This document shows positions 22,403 to 34,060 of a DNA stretch of 64,000 nt, one piece after another. A program made the translations under genes and the position numbers. Position 1 is the first letter of the stretch; each line of letters starts with the position of its first letter. This stretch comes from Okapia johnstoni (taxonomy: Eukaryota; Chordata; Mammalia; Artiodactyla; Giraffidae). The stretch lies in NCBI GenBank assembly GCA_024291935.2, contig CM044313.1:80537001-80601000 (forward strand), read 5' to 3'. The notes under the pieces were generated by a model that was given only the letters and a program-made list of their open reading frames with translations, was not told where the DNA came from and searched no databases.

Positions 22403-22985
22403 AAGAATCCCCATTTATCCATCACCCAGCTTTAACAAGTATCAACTCACTGGCTTCTCTCTCCCTTATTCTATTTTATCCACACCCTTATTCACTTCTC
22501 GCTCTTCCAAATCTAGAATACCTTGAAGCAAATCCCAGATAGCATATAATTTTATCTCTCAACATTTCAGTGTTTATCTCTAAAAGACAGTGATTTAAAA
22601 AAAATGCTATTATAAAGCTTAAGACCTTTAATAATAATTCCTTAACATCAAATATCCGCTCAGTATTCACATTCCCTCCATTGTTTTGGGCTTCCCTGTA
22701 GCAATGCCAGAGACCAGGGTTCAATCCCTGGGTTGGGAAGATCCCCTGGAGAAGGGAAAGGCTACCCATTTCAGTATTCTGGCCTGGAGAATCCCCATGG
22801 ACAGAGGAGCCTGGCGGGTACTGTCCATGCAGTCCCAAAGAGTCAGACACGACTGAGTGACCAAGCACAGCACATTCACATTCCCTCCCCTGTATTATGA
22901 GATATTTTTGCATTTGACTTTAATGTGTAGCATTTGATTATTGGTGAGTGAGAACACTTCCGCTGTGTTCATTTACTGGCTATGT
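22403..22985 (+). repeat. Ancient LINE-like fragment, copy 2, split by Bov-tA
   Basis: Same unnamed old family as 21310-21620. Landmarks: 'ccatcacccagctttaacaa', 'gaagcaaatcccagatagca', 'aataataattccttaacatc'. It is interrupted at 22680-22873 by a SINE whose 15-bp target duplication comes from this repeat. Confidence 0.4.
22680..22873 (+). mobile_element. Bov-tA SINE with exact 15-bp target duplication
   Basis: attcacattccctcc occurs at 22665-22679 and again at 22874-22888. The SINE has a shortened head (gggcttccctgtagcaatgc, missing about 20 bases of the tRNA part) and a normal BovA body ending 'gtcagacacgactgagtgac'. Confidence 0.95.
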
Positions 22986-24159
22986 CCTCTGCTTGTTTTG
23001 AACTGAGTTGATGGGTTGAAAATAATCAAGACTGATGACCATTTTTTTGCTACAAATATATTCTCAGTCTTCTATCCCTCTACTAATAGGAAGTGGACTG
23101 AGTCAGTCTGCCCTTATGTCCATCTACTACCCAGTGAACTTAAGCTTTCTAATTCAAGTGTACTCTGTGAGTCCTTCTATTGCTTCTTAGCTCAGAATGC
23201 CTCCCTTCTTTCAAAGATATAATGACTATTCAATTCTATTTTCTTCTAGTTTCTCTAAGTAATCTGCATTGTTAAGTACATTCAGGTCATATACTCAGAA
23301 AGCTTTTTAGGTTGTGTGAATCCCAGAATTCATCTCCATAACCCCTAAGTCACAGACAGAGAATAGAGTTTAATAATAGAAGCATATTTCTAAATTATTT
23401 GAATCCCTTAGTAAACTACCCATAGATTTCCACTGCTCTCAAAGAAAATCTAACCCCTTCCAGAGAAAGGGGAGACCAGTCACCTGGTTTTAAAGCACTC
23501 TATCTCATTAGGGTGTTAATTAGTTCCTTGCAAGAATGAAAAGCAAGGATTAATTTAAATCACAGTGAAGTTGGTGGAGGGGGGCAGCGGGGAGAGGGTT
23601 GGTTAATGGCTTCCTTTTTAACAGTTACCAACACATCTTAAATAGACCCAGACTTTTAAAAGGAGGGCAATTATGAGGCACAAGTTTGGTTACCCAGGAG
23701 ATCCCACCTCTCCATTCTATCAGACTGTCCCCTCAGAAAAGCAGCTTCAATTACTAGATGGCTACTTTTCTAAGCCTCAATCGAATGCCCATTAGGAGTA
23801 ACAGAAGAAAAGTAAAACTCAAATATTACCTCAATTAGAGCTTAGATTTTTTTTTTAAAGCAGGAATTCCCACGGTAGCAAAGCAGGATTATGACACAAA
23901 GGCCCAGGGAAAATTAAGTACGAGTCTCACCAGTTTTCTATACCCTGCTTAAGACACAAAGGCAGAAAATAGAAAAAAAAAAAAAAAAAACCTGTAGACC
24001 AAGTGATTTATAAAATGAGTTTAGCAAGAGTGTTGAAATGCAGAAGCATTGCGTAAATACCAGCACAGTCGACATCATACTTAATGCCTGTATCATGAAC
24101 AGAAGTTTAGGGGTAATGAGTACATTATGATTGAATGTGTGGTTAATTCACACATTCAT
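22986..24159. other. Unassigned sequence
   Basis: No gene or named repeat. An 18-A run lies at 23973-23990 without a recognisable retroposon upstream of it. Confidence 0.4.
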
Positions 24160-24308
24160 GTATCAAGCCAAGAGGTTGGATGACAGATGTTCACTAAACT
24201 TATCGTGGTAATCATTTCATGATATATGTAAATCAAATCATTATGTTGTACACCTTAAACTTACACACTGTGTATGTCAATTGTATCTCAATAAAATTGG
24301 AAGAGAAA
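24160..24308 (+). repeat. L1 LINE 3' end
   Basis: Terminal part of an L1: 'atcattatgttgtacacctt', then 'tgtatgtcaattgtatctca' and the polyadenylation signal aataaa in 'caataaaattgga'. No L1 ORF is present. Confidence 0.65.
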
Positions 24309-24965
24309 AATACATTCAGTTGAAAGGATCAAATGAGGTTATACATGCAAAAGCACATCATTATTAATAATACCATTTGAAAGTTAGCTTTTCTGAAATC
24401 AGCTTCTGAAATCCCACTTTTCTTATACTGTGAGTTCAGGGTGCCACTTTGGCATCACTGTCACCAGATAGGTAACTTCAAGTGTCAAGTTGCTTGCTAG
24501 GCTCTGGTGTCCTGTTGTTTGGTCAACCCTAGATGTTACTGTGAAGGTACCTTGTAGATACGATTAACATTTAAATCAGTAAACTTTGAGGATAGTAGAT
24601 TATCCTCCATAATGTAAGGGAGCCTCATTCAAACACCTGAAGACCATAAAAAAAAAAAAGACTGAGATCTCCCCAAAGAGGAATTATGACTGCCAACTAG
24701 CTTCAGACATGGCACTGCAGTATCAGCTCTGCACTGGGTCCTCAGCCAGACTTGCAGACTTCAGACTTGTCAGCCCCATAGCTGTGTAAGCCCATTCCCT
24801 AGAATTTCTAGACAGAGAGACAGACAGAGACAGACACAGACACACACACATACCCATTCTGGTTCACCATCATTCTATAGCTGTTCCCAAAAAGTGAAAC
24901 AAGTTTATATTTATCTGATCGTCCCCACATTATATATACAAGCCTGACTTTACAAATTTTTCCCT
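24309..24965. other. Unassigned sequence, possibly an old LTR relic
   Basis: 24525-24800 looks like an old interspersed repeat (gattaacatttaaatcagta, then ccagacttgcagacttcaga), but I cannot name it. A (GACA)/(CA)-rich simple repeat lies at 24818-24850. Confidence 0.3.
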
Positions 24966-25370
24966 AAAATTGGAGGCCTGTTAGTTTGCTGGGGCTGCTG
25001 TAACAAAACACTACAGGCTGGGTGTCTTAAACAACAGAAATGTATTTGCTCACAATTCTGGCAACTGGGAAGCCAGAGGTCAATGTGCCAGCAGGTTTGG
25101 CTTCTTCTGAAGCCCCTCTTTTTGGCTGGAAGGTGGCTACTTTCATGCAGTGTCCTCACAGTCTTTCCTCTGGGTTCAAATACCCCTGGTGTCTCCTCGT
25201 GGGTTCAAATTTTTGACAAAAGTCAGACTGGCTTAGGCCTCATTCTAAAGGCCTCATTTTAACTTAGTCACCTCTTTCAAGGCCTGATCTCCAAATAGTC
25301 ACATTCTGAAGTTCTGGTGGCTAGGGCTTCAACATATGAACGGGGTGGGAGGCACAATCCAGTCCAAAAT
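24966..25370 (-). repeat. MLT1-type MaLR LTR, reverse
   Basis: The reverse complement of the LTR 3' end is clear: 'ctgttagtttgctggggctg', 'gtcttaaacaacagaaatgt'. The reversed 5' part 'gatctccaaatagtcacatt' and 'cttcaacatatgaac' follows. The frame at 24950-25159 derives from it. Confidence 0.75.
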
Positions 25371-25454
25371 GGAGGGTCTCTCTGAAAAAAATATGATTTA
25401 CTTACTATTAGGCTACATGGATAAATAAAGCTCACTTTTGGGGGAAAGCAATGT

Positions 25455-25646
25455 GGATGCAAAGAGCCGACTCATCAGAAAAGACCCTGAAGCTGGCAAA
25501 GATTGAAAGGAGGAGGAGAAGGGGAAAACATTAGACAAGATGGTTGGAGCAAGCTCTGGGAGATGTGAAGGACAGGGAAGCCTGGTGTGCTGCACTCCGT
25601 GGGGCTGCAGAGAGTCAGACATGACTGAGTGACTGAACAACAATTT
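25455..25646 (+). mobile_element. BovB LINE 3' fragment (older type)
   Basis: BovB 3' end starting inside the C-terminal coding part ('aaagagccgactcatcagaa') and ending 'gtgactgaacaacaattt'. The terminus is ACTGAACAACAA rather than repeated TGAAC, a form shared by several older-looking BovB pieces here. Coding remnants are frameshifted. Confidence 0.85.
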
Positions 25647-25667
25647 AGAGATAGCCTTCCTCTAGAT

Positions 25668-25877
25668 TCCCAGGTGGCGCTAGTGATAAAGAACCTGCCA
25701 GCCAATGCAGGAGATGTAAGAGACGGGGATTCGATCCCTGGGTGGGGAAGATCCCCTGGAGAAAGGCATGGCAACCCACTTTGGTATTCTTGCTGGAGAA
25801 TCCCACGGACAGAGGAGCCTGGCAGGCTACAGTCCATGGGGTCACAAACAGTCGGACACGACTGAGTGACTTTTACT
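25668..25877 (+). mobile_element. Bov-tA SINE with exact 11-bp target duplication
   Basis: ttcctctagat is found at 25657-25667 and 25878-25888. Head 'tcccaggtggcgctagtgat'; tail 'actgagtgacttttac'. It lies about 20 bp after a BovB 3' end but is a separate insertion. Confidence 0.95.
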
Positions 25878-26541
25878 TTCCTCTAGATCAGGCAGAAATA
25901 TCCAATTAAGAAAAATATTCAAATCTATTACAACACTGGCAGAGAAAATAAAGAGATGATTTTAAACAAGAGCCCAAGTCCAAGGCATTGGAGCAGACAC
26001 TCTGAATTTCAGGCACTAATCTGTCACCTGGGTGATATTGTACATCTTGCTCGGGTGTAGAAAGCAGCAAGGACTTAGTTTATCTGACCCTGACAAGTGA
26101 GTCTCCCCACAGGCTAGATAGTAATCATAAAATCACTTACCAAACCCTGTTAAGCCTGGGGCCAGGCAGGATGTGAAATCTTTGTAAATATATATTAAAG
26201 ACACAGCTTTGACCATAAGCTGTTTGGTGTTTAATCTAACAGGCAATATCGGCAGGCATCAGTAGAGACCCAAGGCCTTAGAGAAGACAGAGGGGGAAAG
26301 AATGCATAGGAAGACAGGGCAGAAAAGAGTTAAGAAAGGGGATGGAAAGAAGAGGGGAAAGACAAGAAATGGGAAAGGAACAGCATGGGAAGGCTGGACT
26401 TTGTCCCTCTTCTCTTAGTAGCACTGCACCTTGCCAGGGTCCTACCTTGACTGAAAAAAAAAAAAAAAAAAAAAAGCCAGACCTTCACATGTAAATAGCA
26501 TTGTACATTTCCAAAGACTTCACCTCTGTCATCTCTGGTGA
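25878..26541. other. Unassigned sequence with a 22-A run
   Basis: A-run at 26454-26475. 26290-26400 is GA-rich. Nothing else recognised. Confidence 0.4.
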
Positions 26542-26690
26542 CGATGAGATGGTTAGATGATTATCACTGACTCAACAGACATGAATTTGAGCAAACTCCG
26601 GGAGATAGTGGAGGACAGGGAAGCCTGATGTGCTGCAGTCCACGGGGGTCGCAAAGAGTCGGACGGGACTTAGAGATTGAACAACAATTC
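26542..26690 (+). mobile_element. BovB LINE 3' fragment
   Basis: Short BovB terminus: 'gatgagatggttagatgatt', then ctgcagtccacgggggtcgc, ending 'gattgaacaacaattcc'. It is the older ACAACAA type and ends 40 bp before the ERVK-like LTR. Confidence 0.8.
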
Positions 26691-26729
26691 CTGGTTGATC
26701 CCAAACAGCCCAGTGAGATCTCATTGAAC

Positions 26730-27142
26730 TGTGAATGAAGAATGCTGCCTGTCACATCAGTAAACAAATGATGTCACAGCCACTACAGCTGCTCCCTACC
26801 ATGAGCCCTGAGGGGACTCAGGACCGACAAGAACAGGATCCTCGCCCAGGATAGCTGAGGTGCACATCAAAGGCATGATTTCTTGAGCCCGAAACTCTTG
26901 CATCTTCCCACACATAGAAGACCGCTAAATTCCTTAACTTGAGATATCTGGTTTTCTTGAATCTTTTGATGTTCTGACTACCTTGCCTTTTTTGCAAAAA
27001 TTCCTATATATACCCTTACCTCTTTGCAGCAGTCCCTCAGAGCTCTCCGAGAGTCCTTTCTCTTGGGCTTGAAGCCCTTAGCTGTCCGCCAAATTAAACA
27101 CAGTTCTCCACTTTTAGGCTGTGCAATTTTTTTCAGTCGATA
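26730..27142 (+). mobile_element. ERVK-like solo LTR (resembles ruminant BTLTR1)
   Basis: About 413 bp, starting tgtgaatgaagaatgctg and ending near tttttttcagtcgata. A TATA-like 'cctatatatacccttacc' (27002-27019) is followed by a short transcribed region with 'cttgaagcccttagctgtcc', a polyadenylation-like aattaaa and then the terminus. This U3-R-U5 order is normal for an LTR. The flanks share only gaac, so the target duplication is unclear. No internal proviral genes are present. The family name is from memory of the consensus. Confidence 0.65.
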
Positions 27143-28019
27143 GAACTGTTATTTTTACTTGACAGTTTTTCAAAAATCTGAGACAGTCATTGAAGTGCCT
27201 TGCAGAATCTGGAAGTAACTGAATATTTCACAGACTAATTCTAGTCCATAGAAATGATCAACAACTACAGTCCTTTTTCACCCCAGCATTCCTCCCTTAG
27301 GCTTTCTGGTTCATACATAATCAAACTATGTGATCTATACGTAATTTTTTTTTAAGTTCTGTGTTCACCCTTTCTCTGCAAAATTTCTTTTTGGCTTTAT
27401 ACTCCTGAGGGTTTAGTTTGTTTAGCTTTAAAGATAGCTCTTTGACAAACAAGCTGAGAGAAAAGTGATTGATACGTGTTTATCTACTGGGAAAAATAAG
27501 TGATCACATTTGAAGAGGTCAGCTCTTCTCCTCCAGAGCTGCTGTTCCAAACGCTACAACTTTCCTAGAACAATCTAAATGACTTCAAAATAAATCTCAG
27601 GAAAAAAGCTCATGAACTGTTATCAGTGGGGTCAAGGCAGGGTATACAGGTAACTCGGCTCTTGTCAGGACGTAAAATAACCTCGTGGCACTAGGCAAAG
27701 AAAAGGATTGATCTTTGGTTTTCCAAGTGTGTCTTACAACTTTGAGTTCTGTTACCAACACGTGGTTGACAACCAAATATTTCTGTGGCTTTTACATGAA
27801 AACTCAGGCTCAAGTTTAAAGCTGGAAGGTGATATGCATCCTGGGACAGACTTCAAAATCCTGTATTCCAGGCCCTTCCTTATGTTCAGTTCTCAGCTTC
27901 TGGTAAGTGCACCTGCTGGCAGGTAATGCAGTAACCAAAGGAACACCAGTGCTAGAACCTTCTGGAAGCACCTCTGCCTATAAGCTTATAAACTGTTCAT
28001 ATACTGTGGCAAACTGTGT
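27143..28019. other. Unassigned sequence
   Basis: No named repeat or gene. The open frame at 27708-27926 has no recognisable domain. Confidence 0.4.
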
Positions 28020-28480
28020 TTTCCAAAAGTGGCACTACAAGATTTCTGGTCCCATACGGCTATTCCAAAACCTTTCCACCTGCATCAAGAGTCAAGAGTC
28101 TCTTTTTCCTCCCCTTGAATCTGGAGAAGACTTGGTGACTGTTTCAAGTGATGGAAAGCGGCAGAGGCGACACCAGCGTGACGAGGCTTCTGTCTGTCTC
28201 TCTCTCAGGATGCTTTTCTTGGAACCCAGCTCCCATGCTGTGAAGAAGCCCAGGCGACACAGAGGGGACAAAAATGCTTTGAAAAGACTCTGAAAGTCTA
28301 AGGTACGAGCCGCCATCAGATGATGAGTGAATGAGCCTCCAGGTGATTCCCACCCCAGCTAAGTCTCACATCATGGATCAGAGAGACAAGCTGCCCCAGC
28401 ATACCCCATCCAGAAGAGTGTGAGTGTAGTAAATGTTTCATGCCACCAAATTTGGCAGTTAAACAGTCCTAGTGGCTGGA
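28020..28480 (+). repeat. MLT1-type MaLR LTR (late MLT1 form)
   Basis: Landmarks are 'cccatgctgtgaagaagccc', 'gatgagtgaatgagcctcc' and the 3' part with taaatgtttcatgccaccaa. It accounts for the 128-codon open frame at 27907-28293. Confidence 0.55.
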
Positions 28481-28595
28481 ATGTACATTAATACTCACAA
28501 GCAAAAAGAATTCACTGATTAATTTGATTTTATACATAACTGGCTGTGGGTCTGTCTTGCAGGTAGGAAAGAGTAGGCAGGAAGCAGAAATACAA

Positions 28596-29060
28596 ACATT
28601 TAAGTGCCAACTCCCCTGTGCCAGGCACCATGTCACGTATGAGAAAACTTCAAAACTTCAACTCCCCAAAATCCCCATGAGGTTTAAGTGCAGCATCCAT
28701 TTAAAGATGAGGAAGCTGAGGCATAGAAAGGTTTAGTACCTTATCCAGGTTCATACAGGCAGTGGGAGAGCTGAAGTTTGTTCCCATATCTGCGCGTGTG
28801 TGCTCATTACTCAGTTGTGTCCAACTGTGGGACCCCATGGACTGTCGCCCACCAGGCTCCTCTGTCCATAAGATTTCCCAGGCAAGAATACTGGAGAGGG
28901 TTGCCATCTTCTTCTCCAGGGGATCTTCCCAACCCAGGGATCGAACTCACACATCTCCTGCGTCTCCTGCATTGGCAAGCGTATTCTTTACTGAGCTACC
29001 TGGGAATCGTCCGATCTCATACCTGCCTGACTCTAAAATTAACAATCATTTTGCTCTCCC
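28596..29060 (-). repeat. MIR SINE, reverse, split by Bov-tA
   Basis: Left part 28596-28793: 'aagtgccaactcccctgtgc', 'atttaaagatgaggaagctg', 'ggttcatacaggcagtggg'. Right part 29011-29060: 'ctcatacctgcctgactct', which is the reversed MIR head. The break coincides with the Bov-tA. Confidence 0.7.
28794..29010 (-). mobile_element. Bov-tA SINE
   Basis: Reverse copy from 'gtgtgctcattactcagttg' to 'actgagctacctgggaatcg'. The flanks carry a weak duplication (catatctgc and catacctgc). It explains the 192-codon open frame at 28778-29356, which is not a gene. Confidence 0.9.
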
Positions 29061-29439
29061 AGTGGAGCCCAACCCTGGGGGCCTTGGCCCTGGATTGGGA
29101 CAGGGATGGGAGTAAGGGGAAGGAGCCTCAATTTGGTGGCAATCAGAAAGCTTCATTAATCCATGAGCACCAGTCCCTGTGTGTCATTTGCCCTCTCACC
29201 CCCTGCCACACACACTTTTTGAATACAGTAAATTCCATAATAATTACAATTCAAATTCATTTTGTACATATTGATCTTGGTTTTGATTATGATTTTGGTC
29301 CTAATTATGTATCTTCTCAACTAACAGATGATAACAGAATAGCTACTAGAAGTTAAAGGTCTGTAAGCTTCCTATACATATAGCAGAACAGGGTTTTCAT
29401 ACTTAAAAACACTGGGAATTCTGAATTTGCTTCTCCTAT

Positions 29440-29740
29440 AAAAGTGATACATGGGCATTGTAAAACAATCCATATAGTAGAGAAGGATATAAAACCAAAA
29501 GTAAAACTCCTCTTGCTATCTCCAGCCTTAAACTTACTCCCTGCTGTAGTAACTACTGTTAAAATTTCCTATGAATTTTTCTAGGTATCTTTCAACACAT
29601 ATGCATATATTTGTTTTCTTTCTTTATACGTGTGAGCATTATACACCATGTGTAATGTTCTCCAACACATCTTTCATTTCCGTTTATCACTGTTCCTTGG
29701 ATATTTTTCCATGTTAGTACTAATAAATCTACCATGTTCT
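29440..29740 (+). repeat. LINE-like fragment (L1-type 3' untranslated sequence)
   Basis: Reads like the AT-rich 3' untranslated part of an old L1: 'aaaagtgatacatgggcatt', 'aacacatatgcatatatttg', 'ggatatttttccatgtta'. No coding part; family not assigned. Confidence 0.35.
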
Positions 29741-31440
29741 TTTAAAACAAACCAACAACAACAACAAGTTGGGAACCATGAACTATACACCTCCATGCAC
29801 AGAATTCACATTCATGCCGGGTAAGTTGGGCTATGTTACCACAGGAAAATGCAAGAGTTGCGAATGAACAACATTCCATCTGTGCTAATTTAATAAAGGT
29901 GGTTACCCAGGGCACTGAGAGGAGAGGGTTCCCCCAGCCACAATTCATTAATTTGCTAACTGTTCTTCCCATTGACCACTGGCCAGCATTCTGTCTTGAG
30001 CTAATGATGATGTATGTGTCTTTCCACTTCCATATACAGGCAAGTGACAGGGATGGCGGGCAGAGAAGAATGGACCTTTCTCTGTCCTCGCCTTGCCTCT
30101 GTCCTTCAGGAAATCCTACTAAGCAGGCATTCTGCTTCCCTTGGGAGTAGGAAGGGGAAGGTCGTGATAGATGAGGGGACAACTTTATTATTCATCAGGG
30201 ATGTACAGCAAGTTCACTACCTCCCTGAGAAATGGGAGCCTGCTCCATTCAGATCTGTGCTAAAGAGGCAAGAATACTGGTGCTTCACGTGCCTTAGAAA
30301 GGCTTCTTTCAGAAAAGAAAGGCAGTTTCACCAGAGTCCTTTGCCATTACATTCACACGGGATGCTGAGCAAGAAGCAACCTCCAGCCTGAGACAAATGG
30401 GCATGTCTGGGGTGGGTGGGAGGTACTCCCTCTTCCCAGGGTTCTTTTCTTTAGCTGCAGTAATCAGCATTCATACCCTTAAGAAGGCCTAGCTTTGCGA
30501 GGCAAGTCCTACCATGTGACAGCCCCCAGGCTACTCTCCCCAGCCCTAAGCTCTTAAATCATTGCATTCCACAAGGATTTCTTTCTTCTCAAAAAGGGGG
30601 AGATAAAGAAGGGGAATTACAATATCTAATGAAGGTGGTCGGTGCCAAAACAACTAAAATTCCAATTCATAAAATCACGTTTTATTTAAAAAAAAAAACA
30701 TCAAAGTGCAGTTTTAACAACTGTGTCTATACACCAAGCCCCATGATTTCTGCTTGTGAGCTGTTCAGCTCTGATTAAATGGAGCAAGAAGAAAATAAGA
30801 TTCAAGATTTTTGAAAGCACATTTCCTATTATCATTAACTTTAGGTATGTGAAAAATTTAAGGATTATTGGTGGTGGTAACTCTTCAAAATAAACAGTCT
30901 TAAAGTGAACTACCAATTAATCACTGTTTAATTCATAAATGAAAAAAAAAAATACGTCTTTCATCTCAAGTGCACAACTAGAATCCATTACATTACATAC
31001 ACACACATGCACAAATACACACTTTTAAGATTCACATATTGGCCACCACAGTCAGAGAACCTATCTCCCAACTACAGAGCAGAGAGGCTTTACCTCAAAA
31101 GGTTCTCTCCTAGAATCTCATCAATCTATCAACTTCAGTGAAGGCAGGAGGGATAAGACAGTTTCATGGATAGTTATATGGTCTACCCAGGCTCTCCTCC
31201 TTACCTTTTAAAGGAAAAGAACCTAGAAACCAAAAGAGTAAGTGAAACAGTAGAAAGTAGAAGATATTTTAAGAAATTAACCCCAAATTCATAATTCGCT
31301 AGCCACATGACAAAAGCAGTTGACCTTTCTCTGTCTTTCACCACTTCATTTTCTAAATTGAGGCAGGATTGCTGACCAAGGAGGTAAATGGCCCCCAGTG
31401 GAACTGGTCACAACCAGGAGCTTCTGCCTCACCTGGGTTA
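29741..31440. other. Unassigned sequence
   Basis: About 1.7 kb without a named repeat. The overlapping open frames at 29742-30391 have no recognisable domain, but the interval 29833-30150 stays open on both strands, so it is worth an RNA check. Confidence 0.35.
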
Positions 31441-31662
31441 CATGTGTGCATGCTAAGTCACTCAGTCATGTCCAACTCTTTGTGACCCCATGGACTGTAG
31501 CCTGCCAGGCTCCTCTGTCCATGGGCTTCTCCAGGCAAGGATACTGGAGTGGATTGCTATGCCCTACTCCAAGGGATTTTCCTGACCCAGGGATCGAAGC
31601 CATGTCTTTTATGTCTCCTGCATTGGCAGGTGGGTTCTTTACCACCAGTGCCACCAAATTCC
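31441..31662 (-). mobile_element. Bov-tA SINE, full length
   Basis: Reverse copy from 'gtgtgcatgctaagtcactc' to 'accaccagtgccaccaaatt', with both head and body present. Confidence 0.92.
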
Positions 31663-32029
31663 CATTATCTCAAAAGATGTGGGCCCCACGAATCCATCCA
31701 TACTTTTCCTTTAAAACCTATGCCATTCCTATAATATAGAATATTTGTCTGTTTGCCTCATCTTTTGCCACAAACAACTCCAGATGTATACTATCAGGCA
31801 TTTCCAAGGTCAGAGTTCTTCACAGATCACAAATTCCTAGAGGACAGGAAATACAGTTGTTTTTCTTGTACTGGACTATAACTACCCAAATAATGCACAC
31901 AAAGACATAAATTTCAGCCAGGAAATCCTTGTTCTTTGTTAAAGCCTCATTTCCTTCAAAGTATCCAGCCTTGTAAAACTTCTGGGAAGACGGATGATAA
32001 TATTCTTCATTTATAACTGAGGTAACTGT
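31663..32029. other. Unassigned sequence
   Basis: A faint L2-like stretch (31825-31900, with 'tagaggacaggaaatacag') is possible but not called. Confidence 0.35.
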
Positions 32030-32120
32030 GATTCATTCATCCACTTACTCATTCATTCAACAGAGATCCCTTGAGCACCTCTTATGTGCCAGGGGATCCA
32101 GCAGTGAACTAGCCAAAGCC
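32030..32120 (-). repeat. L2 LINE 3' end
   Basis: Reverse L2 terminus with 'tcattcattcaacagagatc' and ccttgagcacctcttatgtg followed by ccaggg. Confidence 0.6.
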
Positions 32121-32257
32121 TAGGTCCTCACAGGGCTGCTGCTCTCAGGGAGAAACAGGTCTATAGACAGGTCAGACACTAAGAAGTCAGTCGAAGATAA
32201 GCAGATAACATGTCAAGGGTGACAAAGGTTTACCAAGTGGGGTGGGGGTGGGCAGTG

Positions 32258-32394
32258 TCAGGGATTCAGTGGACATGAACTTGGGCAAACTCTAGGAGAT
32301 GGTGGAGGAACGGGGAAACCTGGCATGCTGCAGTCCTTGGGGTCACAAGGACATGAAGAGTTGGACATGACTTGGTGACTGAATAACAACAACC
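32258..32394 (+). mobile_element. BovB LINE 3' fragment
   Basis: Starts 'gattcagtggacatgaactt' and ends 'gactgaataacaacaacca', the ACAACAA-type terminus. 137 bp only; an inserted 'aggacatg' disturbs the usual 'cacaaagagttgg' stretch. Confidence 0.8.
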
Positions 32395-32602
32395 ACGAGG
32401 GTGAGGGAAGAGCTCTCCAGGTGACATTTGACCAGAGAGGAAGGCAGCCCTGTGGGTGCCTGGGGAGGTGCCTTCTAGAGTGGGAACAGTACGCGAAAGG
32501 CTGGGTGGGCTCAGGAACTTATAAGCAAGCCTGGAGCAGAATAAACAAGAGGGTGGCTTCCAGACCTGGAAAGGACTCTGCTTTACTGAGTGGGATGCCA
32601 CG

Positions 32603-32821
32603 CATGCCAAGTCACTTCAGTCGTGTCCAACTCTGTGCAACCCTATGGACAGCAATCTGCCAGGCTCCTCTGTCCATGGGATTTTCCAGGCAAGAATACT
32701 GGAGTGGGTAGCCATTTCCTCCTCCAGGAGATCTTCCCAACTGATGGATCGAACCCACAGTCTTTTGCACCTCCTGCATCAGCAGGCAGGTTCTTTTCCA
32801 TTGCACCACCTGGGAAGCCCA
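32603..32821 (-). mobile_element. Bov-tA SINE, full length, first of a tandem pair
   Basis: Reverse copy from 'catgccaagtcacttcagtc' to 'accacctgggaagcccat'. Only about 10 bases (ataaaaactt) separate it from a second Bov-tA in the same orientation. Confidence 0.92.
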
Positions 32822-32830
32822 TAAAAACTT

Positions 32831-33024
32831 AAGTGTTAGTCACTCAGCCATGTCCAACTCTTTGTGACCCCATGGACTGTAGCCCACCAGGCTCCTCTGT
32901 CCATAGAATTCTCCAGGCCAGAATACTGGAGTGGGTAGCCATTTCCTTCTTCAAGACCCAGGAACTGAACCTGGGTCTTCTGCATTGCAGGCAAGACTCT
33001 TTACCATCTGAGTCACCGGAGTCC
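32831..33024 (-). mobile_element. Bov-tA SINE, second of a tandem pair
   Basis: Reverse copy from 'gtgttagtcactcagccatg' to 'gagtcaccggagtccc'. It is about 7-10% different from its neighbour by eye and has a short deletion near 32955 where 'caggggatcttcc' is missing, so it is an independent insertion rather than a duplication. Confidence 0.92.
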
Positions 33025-33184
33025 CATACTTATGCAATTACAAAGTCAGAGTAAAAAATCTGAAGCTTTCAATATACACTATTAGTTGGAGAACTGGTTT
33101 CTGGACACCTGAGAATTTGTTATATTAAAAGACTTTTTATTGAAAAGAAACAAAAAAAATAGCTTTGCTGATGTGACACAGGGA

Positions 33185-33320
33185 TGAGGGCATTTGCATC
33201 AGATAGGCCTGAGTTGAATTCCAGCTCTGCTACCTCCTAGCTCTGTGATATTGGGGAAAACTTTCCATTTTTGGGTCTCAGCTCCTTCTATAAAATGAGG
33301 AAATACTGCCGTTACTTCAA
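33185..33320 (+). repeat. MIR SINE
   Basis: MIR head and core: 'cctgagttgaattccagctc', 'tgctacctcctagctctgtg' and 'tataaaatgaggaaata'. Confidence 0.75.
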
Positions 33321-34060
33321 AAGTAGAAATACTATATACAAGCACCTATTAAAATACTGGGGTGCTTTCCGAAAAACAATCTTTTCTTTGTGTAACCCAA
33401 ATATCCCTGACCCCCAACACAACAACATTTCTGTAGGGAGATGTCAGGAGAATGTTCATGGCCTTAAAGTCCCCTTCTCTGGCCCCACCTTTTCTTCAAC
33501 GGCTAGAATTGACTTTCATTACATATATGTTGTTTTCAAGGCTGGTTTCAAGTTCTAATCTTAATAGAATCAGCAAACACCACCCATGCCCCTTATCTGA
33601 GAGGTGGACAGCAATAGTAAATGAAAAACAGAATCCTAAGGCTAAGAATTTCTGAGAATGTCAGGAAGGTATTTGAACACAGTATTGCTAATTGCATATT
33701 AAACACTCCTGGCTCTTGTACTCAATAGAAGAGGCTTAATTATTATTACATGCTGTTCGATTCTTAAAGCTAGGAGTTCTTGCTTCCTTTCCTGTCCAAT
33801 AATTAGTTAGGAGAATATTTCTTACTTATGGCAACATATGATCACAATCTTATGACCTTGAGTCCAGGAAGGAGTGAAACCACTCAGCCCTGAAAATCAA
33901 ACAGAAAATCATGCTTCTGATTTCTTGGCTAGAATGTCCACTAGGAAGTATATACACTTAATTTTGGTTCCCTCCCCTTTCCTATCCCAATTAACCCAAT
34001 GCTACATTCACATGGTTGCCTAAAAATGTAAAATAATTTTGCAAATCTCAGTTGGGTTTA
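33321..34060. other. Unassigned sequence
   Basis: Nothing recognised on either strand. Confidence 0.4.

Noticed and set aside
22942..23222. Possible exon in 23016-23222 (68 codons open)
   Set aside because: AT-rich, no recognisable motif, length is within chance expectation.
26454..26475. 22-A run as the tail of a processed pseudogene
   Set aside because: No upstream sequence resembling a transcript and no flanking target duplication could be found.
28778..29356. 192-codon open frame on the plus strand
   Set aside because: Its first half is the reverse of a Bov-tA SINE and the rest runs into MIR and unique AT-rich sequence.
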